The position numbers and the translations under genes were made by a program. A stretch of 64,000 nucleotides of DNA, from assembly GCA_964509295.1 (NCBI GenBank), contig CAZDWS010000001.1, positions 434,001 to 498,000 on the forward strand, read 5' to 3'. Shown here in pieces: positions 1-7,991 of this stretch (positions are counted from its first letter, which is position 1; every line of letters starts with the position of its first letter). The notes beneath the pieces were generated by a model. The model was not told the origin of the DNA. It saw only the letters and a program-made list of their open reading frames with translations, and made no database searches. The DNA is from JBGSQR01 sp964509295 (lineage in GTDB: Bacteria > Desulfobacterota > Desulfuromonadia > Geobacterales > Pseudopelobacteraceae).

Positions 1-51
1 CTTGTGGTACTTGGGGTTTGCTTCGACCCTGGCGGATACGTCGTCAATCAT
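1..51 (-). CDS. DUF485 family membrane protein, N-terminal fragment
   Basis: The first 17 codons of a leftward gene that runs off the window. The ATG at 51 is preceded by a strong AAGGAGG ribosome site at about 57-63. The visible peptide (MIDDVSARVEANPKYHK) carries the ANPKYHKL-type opening common to DUF485 proteins. In Geobacter and enterics such proteins sit directly upstream of an acetate/solute:sodium symporter (actP), so that gene is expected just outside the window. The identification rests on 17 residues only. Confidence 0.6.
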   Translation of the reverse strand, partial: MIDDVSARVEANPKYHK

Positions 52-336
52 TTTGGCCTCCTTCTTTAGTCCCATCTTTAGACTAGTCGAGTAATTCCGA
101 TGGCTTAAACGTGCCAATCCTCCGATTGCGGAATTTACAAGAATTACAGAACACCGTTACTAAAATTTTACCAGTGTTTTTATATAAGTCGAATAAGATG
201 TCTGCCAGCATTCCGGTATTTACTGTCAATAAGTGCCAAAGAAAAAGGCCACTTCTCTTGTGAAAAGTGACCTTGTAGAAGTTTATTTATATGAGTGCCG
301 ACAGGAAAGCTCTGAAACAAGTTTGTCTAGATCAGC
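52..336. other. intergenic region
   Basis: Holds the ribosome site and presumably the promoter of the DUF485 gene on the left, and the terminator of the chemoreceptor gene at 242-274 on the right. A TGGCACG half-site near 97-103 on the minus strand resembles a sigma-54 -24 element but lacks a good -12 element. Nothing else recognised. Confidence 0.5.
242..274 (-). terminator. rho-independent terminator of the chemoreceptor gene
   Basis: A stem of about 12 bp (AAGGTCACTTTTC with GAAGTGGCCTT on the minus strand) is followed by a U-rich run. It is almost the same sequence as the terminator of tRNA-Glu at 2821-2858. Confidence 0.8.
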
Positions 337-2121
337 CTAACACTCTTTCATCAAAGCTTCCGGCTTTATACCTGTAATGAAGGCACCCCAGTGGCTCCCG
401 TTGACATAGATGGGAAGCGACAAGTCAGTCATTAATTCACCGGTGTTTCTTGAATAGGTCTGCAGCAGGAACGGCATGGTGTTTTTGGATCTCCGAATTT
501 CTGTTTCATTACTAAAGTAAATTAGCTTTTCCCGGCTATTGACCAAATCGATGTCATAGTTGCCGGTCAAAGGTTTCTGATTTGTTCTGTGATGAGTTCC
601 AACGTATCCATTAACGTCGGTCAATAGTGAATATGCAGCGCCTTCTACAGAGTCACGTCCCTGCTCAAAATACTGCTGCAACTCCCTATCAAATATGGAG
701 TTGTAGGCAACGCTGAATTTCTGGGGATTGGTGTTGGGTACCGGTTTGTAGTTGCGGTCCAGGACGTTGATGCCATTTGACAGGTACTCAGTCAACTTGC
801 TCTGGTAAAAGTCCCGCTTGGCAATGGCCCAGGCGACGATTTCTTCGATTTTGCCCTTACCGGTCTTGAGGCGTGAGGTCCGCTCCAGCATCTCTTCGGT
901 GATCTTGCTCAGGTCGGAGGTAAAGGTGGTGGCATCCTTGAGAAGGGTCAGGGTACCGGTGCTCAGGCCATGGATGTCGTCGATCTGGCGATTGATTTCG
1001 TCATTGGTGACGGAGATCTCTTCTGTGGCCGAGGCGATGCGGGTCAATTGTGAGCTGTTACTCTCAGAATCATGGACCAGGTTTTCAAAGTGTACGGAGG
1101 TTTTGTCCACGACTTCTTTGGTCTGGAAGGTATATTCATTGATTTCCTGAGTTTCTTTCTGGGTGCCTTTTACATTGCGAAGCATTTCATCGATGTTCTT
1201 GGAGATCTCTTTGGTGGCTTTGTTGACCCGTTCGGCCAGTGCCCGGACTTCATCGGCAACAACGGCAAATCCTCGTCCGTGTTCGCCTGCCCGGGCGGCT
1301 TCGATGGCGGCGTTCAAGGCCAGCAGGTTGGTCTGGTCGGAAATGTCTTCAATTAAAGAGACAATGTCTCTGATTTTCTCGGAGTTGGTATTCAGCCCTT
1401 CTACGGTGGTACCAAAATTGGTCAGCTTTACGCCGATCATATTGATGTTGCTGGTGACGCCCTGCAGTTCGCGCATGGAGTTTTCAGCGGTCTGGAAGTT
1501 CTGGTCAATGGAAGATGAGATGCCCTGGGTGCTCTGGGTAATTTCGGCGATGGCCTGGCCGGCTTCCTTGCTGGCGGTCAGGATTACTTCGGCCAATTCA
1601 CCCTGACGGGTGGCATTACCGTGGGAGTCTTTGACCTTTTTATTGACTTTGGCACATTCGACGGCGATTTTCAGGGTCATTTTCTGGGTTTCGCAGAGAA
1701 CTGCCCGCATCTCTTCCCTGAACTGGTTTGTATTCTGAGCGACATCTCTGATTTCATCCCAGGTTTCCAGGGGTGCATCCTGGGAAAGATCCTGTGAGGC
1801 AAAGGTGGTGGAGATGTTTTTCAATGGTCTGACGACCATGTAGCGGAGGAAGAAGATGGCCGAGATGGCAGCCAGAAGAGAAACAAAAGAAAGTACCAGG
1901 AGTACTGTCTGACTGTTCTGTGCGGCGGCTCTGAAAATCTCTACTGATTCCTTCTGCGTTTTGGCCAGCTGCACGGCATCTAAGGCAGTGTTGTTGTTGT
2001 AATAAATAAAGACGACCATCAGGACCTGAATAAGGACCAGAAAAAATACATTCCCGGCTAGTTTCTTGGTCAATGAGTTAAATAAATTCTTCTCTAGAAA
2101 CGTGTAGAGCGTCGACAACAT
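337..2121 (-). CDS. methyl-accepting chemotaxis protein with C-terminal cytoplasmic sensor-like domain
   Basis: 594 aa chemoreceptor that should relay a signal to CheA/CheW arrays at the inner membrane. Membrane segments lie at about 23-41 and 72-93, with only some 30 residues between them, so there is no room for a periplasmic sensor. A HAMP region follows (about 94-140), then the coiled-coil signalling domain with the conserved hairpin tip at 249-300 (DQTNLLALNAAIEAARAG). Residues from about 430 to 594 form an extra domain of the type seen at the C terminus of some receptors, with the motifs DVNGYVGTHHR, LLQTYSRNTGELM and HWGAF. Ligand sensing is therefore probably cytoplasmic. The start is fixed by AAGGAGGA at 2128-2135. 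A single-gene unit with its own terminator. Confidence 0.9.
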   Translation of the reverse strand: MLSTLYTFLEKNLFNSLTKKLAGNVFFLVLIQVLMVVFIYYNNNTALDAVQLAKTQKESVEIFRAAAQNSQTVLLVLSFVSLLAAISAIFFLRYMVVRPLKNISTTFASQDLSQDAPLETWDEIRDVAQNTNQFREEMRAVLCETQKMTLKIAVECAKVNKKVKDSHGNATRQGELAEVILTASKEAGQAIAEITQSTQGISSSIDQNFQTAENSMRELQGVTSNINMIGVKLTNFGTTVEGLNTNSEKIRDIVSLIEDISDQTNLLALNAAIEAARAGEHGRGFAVVADEVRALAERVNKATKEISKNIDEMLRNVKGTQKETQEINEYTFQTKEVVDKTSVHFENLVHDSESNSSQLTRIASATEEISVTNDEINRQIDDIHGLSTGTLTLLKDATTFTSDLSKITEEMLERTSRLKTGKGKIEEIVAWAIAKRDFYQSKLTEYLSNGINVLDRNYKPVPNTNPQKFSVAYNSIFDRELQQYFEQGRDSVEGAAYSLLTDVNGYVGTHHRTNQKPLTGNYDIDLVNSREKLIYFSNETEIRRSKNTMPFLLQTYSRNTGELMTDLSLPIYVNGSHWGAFITGIKPEALMKEC

Positions 2122-2135
2122 GCTTAATCCTCCTT

Positions 2136-2454
2136 GATTAATGTTTGTTTTCTCATTTTCTTATTTGGTCTTACCACTAAACCACTAAGATCGATTTGTC
2201 AATTAACAACCAGTAAGATTACGTCTTTATAATTTCCCTGTTACCGTGAGCTTTGTTGATTGAATAAATGCTGTAATTTCTGACGGCTACAGCTTTGACA
2301 CTTAATCGTGTCAATATATTTACCAGACATTGACTTGATCCAAGGTGTGTATGGCTTTAAAATGATTTGGCAAGTATGGGCAAGACTGAAACGTTTAATT
2401 TATCCTCAGTTTTAGTTGAAATAAGTACTGGTCAGATCATTGAAAGAAAAAAAC
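2136..2454. promoter_or_regulatory. divergent intergenic region between chemoreceptor and small membrane protein
   Basis: About 320 bp that must hold both promoters. On the minus strand a TTGACA (2197-2202) is followed after 17 nt by a poor -10 (TAGTGG), so the chemoreceptor promoter is only a guess. No riboswitch, repeat or small gene was recognised. Confidence 0.3.
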
Positions 2455-2467
2455 AGAGGAGATGGAA

Positions 2468-2716
2468 ATGGAAAGTAACTCAGTGGCAGAAGATTCAAAG
2501 CAGAGTGGTAGCAGTTATCTGAATATAATATTGATGGCAGTTGTTACTCATATAATATTTGTTTGCTGTGTTTATGGCATTTGGACTGCAACAGGAGATC
2601 TGATGAACATGGATTGGGTTGGGTGTCTTTCCAAGATTTTTCTGGTCTTTATGCTTTTCATACCTTTTGCAACTTCAAAAGTCATAACTCTGAACAGACT
2701 GTTTTGCAGGATTTGA
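2468..2716 (+). CDS. small two-TM membrane protein, unknown
   Basis: 82 aa if translation starts at the ATG at 2468, which lies 6 nt after an AGAGGAG site at 2455-2461. The ATG at 2462 touches that site and is less likely. A short polar N terminus with several Ser/Glu residues is followed by two hydrophobic segments (about residues 17-42 and 49-70). No family recognised. It stands alone, divergent from the chemoreceptor, with no clear terminator. It could be a small membrane-stress or partner protein, but nothing in the sequence shows this. Confidence 0.55.
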   Translation: MESNSVAEDSKQSGSSYLNIILMAVVTHIIFVCCVYGIWTATGDLMNMDWVGCLSKIFLVFMLFIPFATSKVITLNRLFCRI

Positions 2717-2820
2717 TGACCTTATTACCCAGCCCTCCCTAACCCGGCTTCTGGAAGATCTTACCCAAGTTCAAATAAAAAACATCTTTATTTACAGGTG
2801 CAAACCGACTTTAAGAATCA

Positions 2821-2858
2821 AAAGAAAAAAGGTCACTTTTCTTGCGAAAAGTGACCTT
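2821..2858 (-). terminator. terminator of tRNA-Glu
   Basis: A perfect 13-bp stem (AAGGTCACTTTTC / GAAAAGTGACCTT) with a 4-nt loop is followed on the minus strand by a run of U. It lies about 10 nt past the CCA end of the tRNA. Confidence 0.85.
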
Positions 2859-2867
2859 ATTGAAGTT

Positions 2868-2945
<78 letters not shown>

Positions 2946-2955
2946 GTTTAGTTGG

Positions 2956-3004
2956 CTATCGCGTTTTGATGCTTCAGCATCTTGGCCCAATGTGAACGCG
3001 ATAG
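2956..3004. repeat. imperfect inverted repeat upstream of tRNA-Glu
   Basis: Arms CTATCGCGTT (2956-2965) and AACGCGATAG (2995-3004) are perfectly complementary. Inside is a second hairpin, GATGCT / AGCATC (2968-2981). It lies just 5' of tRNA-Glu on the minus strand and between that gene and pal. The function is unknown: it may be a structured leader of the tRNA precursor, a protein-binding site or an old attachment site. Confidence 0.6.
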
Positions 3005-3127
3005 ACGTCAATGTATACCGGAAAGTTTTTTAGCAGTCAATAGTTTTTTTGTTGTTTTTATTTTTTTTATTCATTTTTTTTGATTGGCTGACAAAGAGTG
3101 ATTTTTGAAAAAAAATTTGATTAGCGA

Positions 3128-3155
3128 TTGCATATTCTCGTATCGTATGTATAAT
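3128..3155 (+). promoter_or_regulatory. sigma-70-type promoter of pal
   Basis: A -35 TTGCAT (3128-3133), 16-nt spacer and perfect -10 TATAAT (3150-3155) lie about 60 bp upstream of the pal start codon in an AT-rich tract. Confidence 0.6.
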
Positions 3156-3215
3156 TCAAAAGTATTTCGAAACTACTTAAGTAGTAGGTATATAAATCTA
3201 ACGAAGGAGAATGCG

Positions 3216-3791
3216 ATGAAAAGAGGTATGATTGCTCTGATGGCAACGCTAAGCATGGCGGCTCTGGTAGCTGGCGGTTGTGCAAGCAACGAAACGATGA
3301 AGAAGGAAGAGCCGGTAGCAGCAACAGTTAAGTCTGAGCCGGTAATTGCTGCGCAGGCTAAGGCAGAGGCTCCTACTGCTGCGGCTCCGGTGGCTCCAGC
3401 TACAGAGGCGCCTAAGATGGCTGAAGCTCAAACTGTTAAAGCATCTGCAGTTGCTGCTGCTTTGGAAACCGTATATTTTGATTTTGACAAGTCTGATCTG
3501 CGTCAGGACTCGCGTGACGTGCTTTATAAGAATGCAGAGTTGTTACTGAAAGTTCAGCCTGATGCAAAGGTTAAAATTGAAGGTCATTGCGATGAGCGTG
3601 GCTCAGCAGAGTACAACCTGGCACTTGGCGAGCGTCGTGCCAAATCCGCTATGCAGTATCTGGTTACACTGGGCGTAAAAGCTGACCGTGTATCAATTAT
3701 CAGCTATGGTAAAGAAAAGCCTGCTGTTGATGGTCATGATGATGCCGCTTGGGCAAAAAACAGAAGAGCTGAATTCGTTATTACCAAGTAG
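3216..3791 (+). CDS. pal: peptidoglycan-associated lipoprotein Pal
   Basis: 191 aa outer-membrane lipoprotein that binds peptidoglycan non-covalently and works with the Tol proteins in envelope constriction. The start is the ATG at 3216, 7 nt after GAAGGAGA; longer readings lack a ribosome site. A signal peptide ends in a lipobox before Cys22. An Ala/Pro/Lys-rich linker reaches to about residue 80. The C-terminal OmpA-like domain has the Pal signature GHCDERGSAEYN and the NRRAEFV ending. No tol genes are next to it here; it has its own promoter and terminator and looks monocistronic. Confidence 0.93.
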   Translation: MKRGMIALMATLSMAALVAGGCASNETMKKEEPVAATVKSEPVIAAQAKAEAPTAAAPVAPATEAPKMAEAQTVKASAVAAALETVYFDFDKSDLRQDSRDVLYKNAELLLKVQPDAKVKIEGHCDERGSAEYNLALGERRAKSAMQYLVTLGVKADRVSIISYGKEKPAVDGHDDAAWAKNRRAEFVITK

Positions 3792-3814
3792 GCGTTTAAT
3801 AAATATTTGCAATA

Positions 3815-3849
3815 AAGCCGGAGAGTGTCTGACACTCCTCGGCTTTTTT
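3815..3849 (+). terminator. terminator of pal
   Basis: Stem AAGCCGgaGAGTGTC / GACACTCctCGGCTT is followed by a run of T at 3843-3849. Confidence 0.85.
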
Positions 3850-3881
3850 GTTAGTTAGCCTTTGATCAGGAGTGAAATTGT

Positions 3882-4712
3882 ATGAAATTCAGGGTTACTG
3901 TACTGTGTGAAAACAGTGTTGGTAAAATCTCCGGCACTTTAGGTGAACATGGGTTTTCCGCTTTGGTTGAGAGTGGTGATGGGCAGGCAATACTGTTTGA
4001 TACAGGGCAGGGAGTAACGTTACTGCATAATGTGGGTAGAATGAACAAAGATTTGTCTCGGGTTGACAAGGTTGTTATTTCGCATGGACATTATGATCAT
4101 GCTGGCGGACTGCTGCCACTGTTGAAAAAGACCGGGCCAAAACATGTTTACGGGCACCCTCAGATGTTCTCATATCGGTACAGGCTGAAAGATAACGGTG
4201 AGTCAATAGATATTGGAATTCCCTACAGTCAGCATGATCTTGTAGCTGCCGGTGCTACATTTGATCTTTCTGCTGTGTTTCGACAGATTGCTCCTGCAAT
4301 CTATCTCACTGGTGAAGTGCCGAGATTGTCCTTATTTGAAGAAGGTGATCAGGGTCTGTTTATAGATAGCAACATGTCTGTTGATGCTGCGCCGGATGAT
4401 CAGTCCATGGTGCTTGATACGGAGAAGGGGCTTATTGTTGTTCTGGGTTGCTGTCATTCTGGTCTTGTCAACACTCTGGACCATATTCAGAACTGCTTGG
4501 GGAGGAAGGACATTTATGCGGTAATTGGTGGTACACATTTGGGGTTCTGTAGCCAAAATCAGCTGGACAGGACTGTTTCAGAGATTAGCAAGAGGGGGAT
4601 TTCCAAGCTTGCAGTCAGTCACTGCACCGGATTTGTTGCATCTGCCCGGCTGTACGCAAAAATGCCAAAGGAATTTCAATTGGCAATGGTTGGTTTTACG
4701 ATGGAAGTTTGA
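3882..4712 (+). CDS. metallo-beta-lactamase-fold hydrolase
   Basis: 276 aa. The metal-binding motif SHGHYDHAGG places ligands at His68, His70, Asp72 and His73. Further conserved histidines lie in the GTHLGF and AVSHCTG motifs near the C terminus. The sequence resembles the MBL subgroup often annotated as beta-ribofuranosylaminobenzene 5'-phosphate synthase-like, but the true substrate cannot be told from the sequence. It has no signal peptide, so it is cytoplasmic. The start is supported by AGGAG at 3869-3873. It is flanked by the pal terminator and the pckG promoter, so it is probably transcribed alone. Confidence 0.8.
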   Translation: MKFRVTVLCENSVGKISGTLGEHGFSALVESGDGQAILFDTGQGVTLLHNVGRMNKDLSRVDKVVISHGHYDHAGGLLPLLKKTGPKHVYGHPQMFSYRYRLKDNGESIDIGIPYSQHDLVAAGATFDLSAVFRQIAPAIYLTGEVPRLSLFEEGDQGLFIDSNMSVDAAPDDQSMVLDTEKGLIVVLGCCHSGLVNTLDHIQNCLGRKDIYAVIGGTHLGFCSQNQLDRTVSEISKRGISKLAVSHCTGFVASARLYAKMPKEFQLAMVGFTMEV

Positions 4713-4794
4713 TTTGTTACAGACAAAATCCGATATTTGCTGAGTTGTAACAAAAGAAATTCTATTTACAGTATTTATATGATATTAAACTGCT

Positions 4795-4823
4795 TTGTTA
4801 TTTTGAAATTGAGAGACTATAAA
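4795..4823 (+). promoter_or_regulatory. sigma-70-type promoter of pckG
   Basis: TTGTTA (4795-4800), 17-nt spacer and TATAAA (4818-4823). The transcript would have a leader of about 110 nt that includes an imperfect GGGCATC / GATGCTC hairpin near 4855-4876. Confidence 0.55.
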
Positions 4824-4938
4824 TACATGTAATTCAGTTTGTTCCTTTTGCGGTGGGCATCTGCCATGGGATGCTCAGATTTTGATATTTAATTGTTTGC
4901 CATGCAATATTATTTCAATAATCTTGAGGAGAATGAGC

Positions 4939-6726
4939 ATGAACCAGGCTGTAGAAAAATGGGTTCAGGAAATGGCTGCGATTTGTCAGCCGGATCAGAT
5001 TTACTGGTGTGATGGTACACAGGAGGAATATGATCGATTCTTAAAAGAAATGGTAGAAGCAGGAGTCGCAATACCGCTTAATCAGGAAAAACGCCCCGGC
5101 TGTTATCTTTTTCGTAGTGACCCTTCTGACGTTGCCCGTGTGGAGGATCGTACCTACATATCATCCGTCAGGCAGGAAGATGCTGGTCCCACAAATAACT
5201 GGGTTGCACCCGAAGAACTCAAAAAAACAATGACAGAGCTGTATCGTGGCTGTATGAAGGGTCGCACGATGTATGTGATTCCTTTTTCCATGGGGCCGAT
5301 CGGTTCTCCTATTTCAAAAATCGGCATAGAAATTTCCGATAGCGCCTATGTCGCTGTCAATATGCGTATTATGACGCGAATTGGTAACGATGTTTTGGAG
5401 TCTCTCGGTGATAGTCATGATTTTGTTAGATGTCTGCATTCGCTCGGTGCGCCACTGAAAGATGGTGAAGCTGACGTGTCATGGCCTTGTGCACCTATGG
5501 CGCAAAAGTATATCAGCCATTTTCCGGAAGAACGCGCTATCTGGTCTTATGGGTCAGGATATGGCGGCAATGCTTTGCTGGGTAAAAAATGTTTTGCTTT
5601 GCGCATGGCTTCTGTACAGGCCAGGGATGAAGGCTGGCTGGCGGAACACATGTTAATTCTGGCTATTACCAATCCAAAAGGAGTGAAAAAATATATAGCG
5701 GCAGCTTTTCCAAGTGCTTGCGGCAAAACCAACCTGGCGATGTTGATCCCAACAATTCCCGGATGGAAAGTTGAGACGGTTGGTGATGATATTGCCTGGA
5801 TGAAATATCATTCTGATGGCCGTTTATATGCCATCAATCCTGAGGCAGGTTTTTTTGGTGTTGCACCGGGTACTTCCATAAGTTCAAATCCGAATGCTAT
5901 GAAAACGATTGAGAAAAATACCATCTTCACTAATGTCGCTCTTACAGATGATGGAGATGTGTGGTGGGAAGGGATTGGATATGATGCACCGGGTCACTTG
6001 ATCGACTGGAAAGGGAATGATTGGTATCCAGGGTCTAAGGAGCCTGCAGCGCATGCTAATTCCCGCTTTACTGTCCCTGCAAGTCAGTGTCCTGTAATCT
6101 CATCCGATTGGGACAGCCCTGAAGGTGTTCATATTTCTGCCATCCTTTTTGGCGGAAGACGCCCATCAACCATACCATTGGTACATGAAAGTCTTGATTG
6201 GGCGCATGGCGTTTTCCTTGGCTCAATAGTAGGGTCTGAGATTACAGCTGCAACTATTTCTGATAATATCGGCCAAGTACGTCGCGATCCTTTTGCCATG
6301 CTGCCATTTTGTGGTTATAACATGGGTGATTATTTCAAACATTGGATTGATATTGCAGATAAGACTGAAGCTGAAAAACTGCCGAAGATTTTTTATGTCA
6401 ACTGGTTCCGGAAAAGTAGCGATGGGAAATGGCTCTGGCCTGGATACGGGGAAAATAGTCGTGTTTTAAAGTGGATTTTTGAACGTTTGACCGGTGAGGC
6501 CCAGGCTCAGGAGACCGCGATTGGTTTTATGCCGACTGTTGAAGGAATTGATTGTAACGGTTTGGGCGTGAACAGTGATGATATGGCTGAGCTGTTAAAA
6601 GTGGATAAGGTCGAATGGCTGAAAGAAGTCAGTTCAATACGGAATCATTACAGTCGGTTTGGCAAGTACTTGCCTGACGAACTTTCTAGACAGGTTGACG
6701 CTTTGGAAAAAAGACTGGGTCAATAA
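4939..6726 (+). CDS. pckG: phosphoenolpyruvate carboxykinase (GTP)
   Basis: 595 aa enzyme interconverting oxaloacetate + GTP and PEP + CO2 + GDP; in acetate- or citrate-fed cells it feeds gluconeogenesis. The ATG at 4939 is chosen because it lies 7 nt after GAGGAG (4926-4931); the ATG at 4933 is only 1 nt away. The GTP-class signature SACGKTN is at residues 259-265 with the reactive cysteine at about 261. The NPEAGFFGVAPGTS and WEGIGY motifs follow. Length is normal for the family and clearly not the shorter ATP-dependent type. Own promoter and terminator. Confidence 0.95.
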   Translation: MNQAVEKWVQEMAAICQPDQIYWCDGTQEEYDRFLKEMVEAGVAIPLNQEKRPGCYLFRSDPSDVARVEDRTYISSVRQEDAGPTNNWVAPEELKKTMTELYRGCMKGRTMYVIPFSMGPIGSPISKIGIEISDSAYVAVNMRIMTRIGNDVLESLGDSHDFVRCLHSLGAPLKDGEADVSWPCAPMAQKYISHFPEERAIWSYGSGYGGNALLGKKCFALRMASVQARDEGWLAEHMLILAITNPKGVKKYIAAAFPSACGKTNLAMLIPTIPGWKVETVGDDIAWMKYHSDGRLYAINPEAGFFGVAPGTSISSNPNAMKTIEKNTIFTNVALTDDGDVWWEGIGYDAPGHLIDWKGNDWYPGSKEPAAHANSRFTVPASQCPVISSDWDSPEGVHISAILFGGRRPSTIPLVHESLDWAHGVFLGSIVGSEITAATISDNIGQVRRDPFAMLPFCGYNMGDYFKHWIDIADKTEAEKLPKIFYVNWFRKSSDGKWLWPGYGENSRVLKWIFERLTGEAQAQETAIGFMPTVEGIDCNGLGVNSDDMAELLKVDKVEWLKEVSSIRNHYSRFGKYLPDELSRQVDALEKRLGQ

Positions 6727-6756
6727 TCTGTACTGGATAAATTTAGAGCTAAAAAT

Positions 6757-6786
6757 GGGGCGCTGCGAGAGTAGTGCCCTTTTTTA
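6757..6786 (+). terminator. terminator of pckG
   Basis: GGGCGCT..AGTGCCC hairpin followed by T6. Its T run touches the stop codon of the convergent hypA gene. Confidence 0.75.
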
Positions 6787-7119
6787 GTCATCAACTTCTA
6801 TTTCTTTTACCCGCATCTCTTCCCCTGACTCAACTACAACGCTGAAGCTGCCGCAATTTGAGCAGGCATCATACAATAACTGTAAACGTGTTTTGGCTCC
6901 GCAATCCCTGCATAAGCCGACTCCAGGGACTCTGATGATGTTGAGAAGAGCGCCTTCCAGATCTGTCTCCTTGCTGCATGCTTCGAAACAGAATTCGATA
7001 GCTTCAGGAACAATACTGCTAAGTTCACCGATTTCAACATCAAGTGAGCGTACTTTTTTGCCACCAGCGTGTTTTTGGCAAATGTCTATGATTTCCTGCG
7101 TTATGGACATTTCGTGCAT
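6784..7119 (-). CDS. hypA: hydrogenase nickel incorporation protein HypA
   Basis: 111 aa nickel metallochaperone that, with HypB, delivers Ni to [NiFe]-hydrogenase. The MHEMS N terminus supplies the Ni ligand His2. Zinc is held by Cys70, Cys73, Cys86 and Cys89 (CRDC and CSNC); the usual Pro of the second pair is Ser here. Full family length. It stands alone without hypB or hydrogenase genes. The ribosome site is weak (AGTGAG). Confidence 0.93.
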   Translation of the reverse strand: MHEMSITQEIIDICQKHAGGKKVRSLDVEIGELSSIVPEAIEFCFEACSKETDLEGALLNIIRVPGVGLCRDCGAKTRLQLLYDACSNCGSFSVVVESGEEMRVKEIEVDD

Positions 7120-7150
7120 AAACAGAACTCACTTTTCGTGATTGGAAATA

Positions 7151-7180
7151 AAAAAAGCCTGCGGTATAACCGCAGGCTCA
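7151..7180 (-). terminator. terminator of the Ala/Lys/Pro-rich lipoprotein gene
   Basis: GCCTGCGGT / ACCGCAGGC stem followed on the minus strand by T6, immediately upstream of hypA. Confidence 0.9.
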
Positions 7181-7204
7181 GCAGACCCTAATGGGAATGC
7201 GAAA

Positions 7205-7411
7205 TTACTTCTTGTCAGCAGGCTTAGCAGCATCAGCAGGTTTTGCGTCAGCAGGCTTAGCATCAGCTTTTTTTGCAGACATAGGAGCCTGAACAGGTTT
7301 TGCTGCTTCAGCTGCAGGAGCAGCAGGCTTTGGAGCCTCAGCTTTTTTGCAGCCAGTTGTGAAAGCAGCAGCGAGTGCAAGAACCATTGTCAGTGTAATC
7401 AGCTTTTTCAT
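7205..7411 (-). CDS. small Ala/Lys/Pro-rich lipoprotein
   Basis: 68 aa. The start at 7411 follows an AGAGGTG site. A signal peptide ends in a lipobox before Cys21 (AAFTTGC), so the protein is lipidated. The mature part is low complexity, rich in Ala, Lys and Pro, with repeated AKPADAK-like units, and has no fold that I recognise. Proteins of this kind may act as envelope spacers. Own terminator. Confidence 0.75.
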   Translation of the reverse strand: MKKLITLTMVLALAAAFTTGCKKAEAPKPAAPAAEAAKPVQAPMSAKKADAKPADAKPADAAKPADKK

Positions 7412-7585
7412 TTGTGTCACCTCTTTAATGAATTTACCATTTGAACGCAATGCGCATGGCTTTAAAAAACGATATCCAAATATACCCAACGTATTTTGAA
7501 AGTCAAGATTTTTTTTTCAAATTTTGTTTTGTCAAATTATGCAAACTACTATATTGACGATACAATTTGGTTACAAAAAGTAGTA

Positions 7586-7918
7586 TTAATGGTGAAAATT
7601 GCCTTTACGCTCGCGGTGTGCGGGTGTGGGAGACTTGTGGCAATCAAAGCACTGCAGTTCGCCAACTTTTTTTGATTCAAGCACAGGGTTCTGTTTATCC
7701 TTGTTGACACGGTTGTACTCCGGTGTCTGGAAATATTCGCGACCGCTTCCATCGGAAAGATTGACCGGTTGGTAGGCTACCTGCCAGTTGGTAGAGATGG
7801 CGACGGTGTGGCACTGGTCGCAACCGCCTGGAGCTGGAATGCTTTTCCATGAAGAAAACATGGCGCAACTGGAAATCAGAGCAGAGATAGTTATTAGTGG
7901 AAATAAAATCTTTTTCAT
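7586..7918 (-). CDS. di-haem c-type cytochrome lipoprotein
   Basis: 110 aa. A signal peptide ends in LISSC, so Cys18 is likely lipidated. Two haem c motifs, CDQCH (33-37) and CFDCH (90-94), predict two covalently bound haems. The C terminus is His-rich (KGNFHH). Exported small multihaem proteins are common in Geobacter electron transfer chains. The start at 7918 has a GGAG site 7 nt upstream; a longer reading has none. No partner gene is next to it. Confidence 0.85.
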   Translation of the reverse strand: MKKILFPLITISALISSCAMFSSWKSIPAPGGCDQCHTVAISTNWQVAYQPVNLSDGSGREYFQTPEYNRVNKDKQNPVLESKKVGELQCFDCHKSPTPAHRERKGNFHH

Positions 7919-7991
7919 GGGTAACTCCGGTGAACAGAACTGAAGACACTGTTTGATAGACAGTACCATAGAGATGTTATAAAAGAAAGAT

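Noticed and set aside
1072..1606. Long open frames antisense to the chemoreceptor gene
   Set aside because: They mirror the codon pattern of the real gene and lack ribosome sites.
2366..2385. Possible sigma-54 site (TTGGCA..GGGCA) before the small membrane protein
   Set aside because: The distance between the GG and GC elements is one base short and the -12 element is poor.
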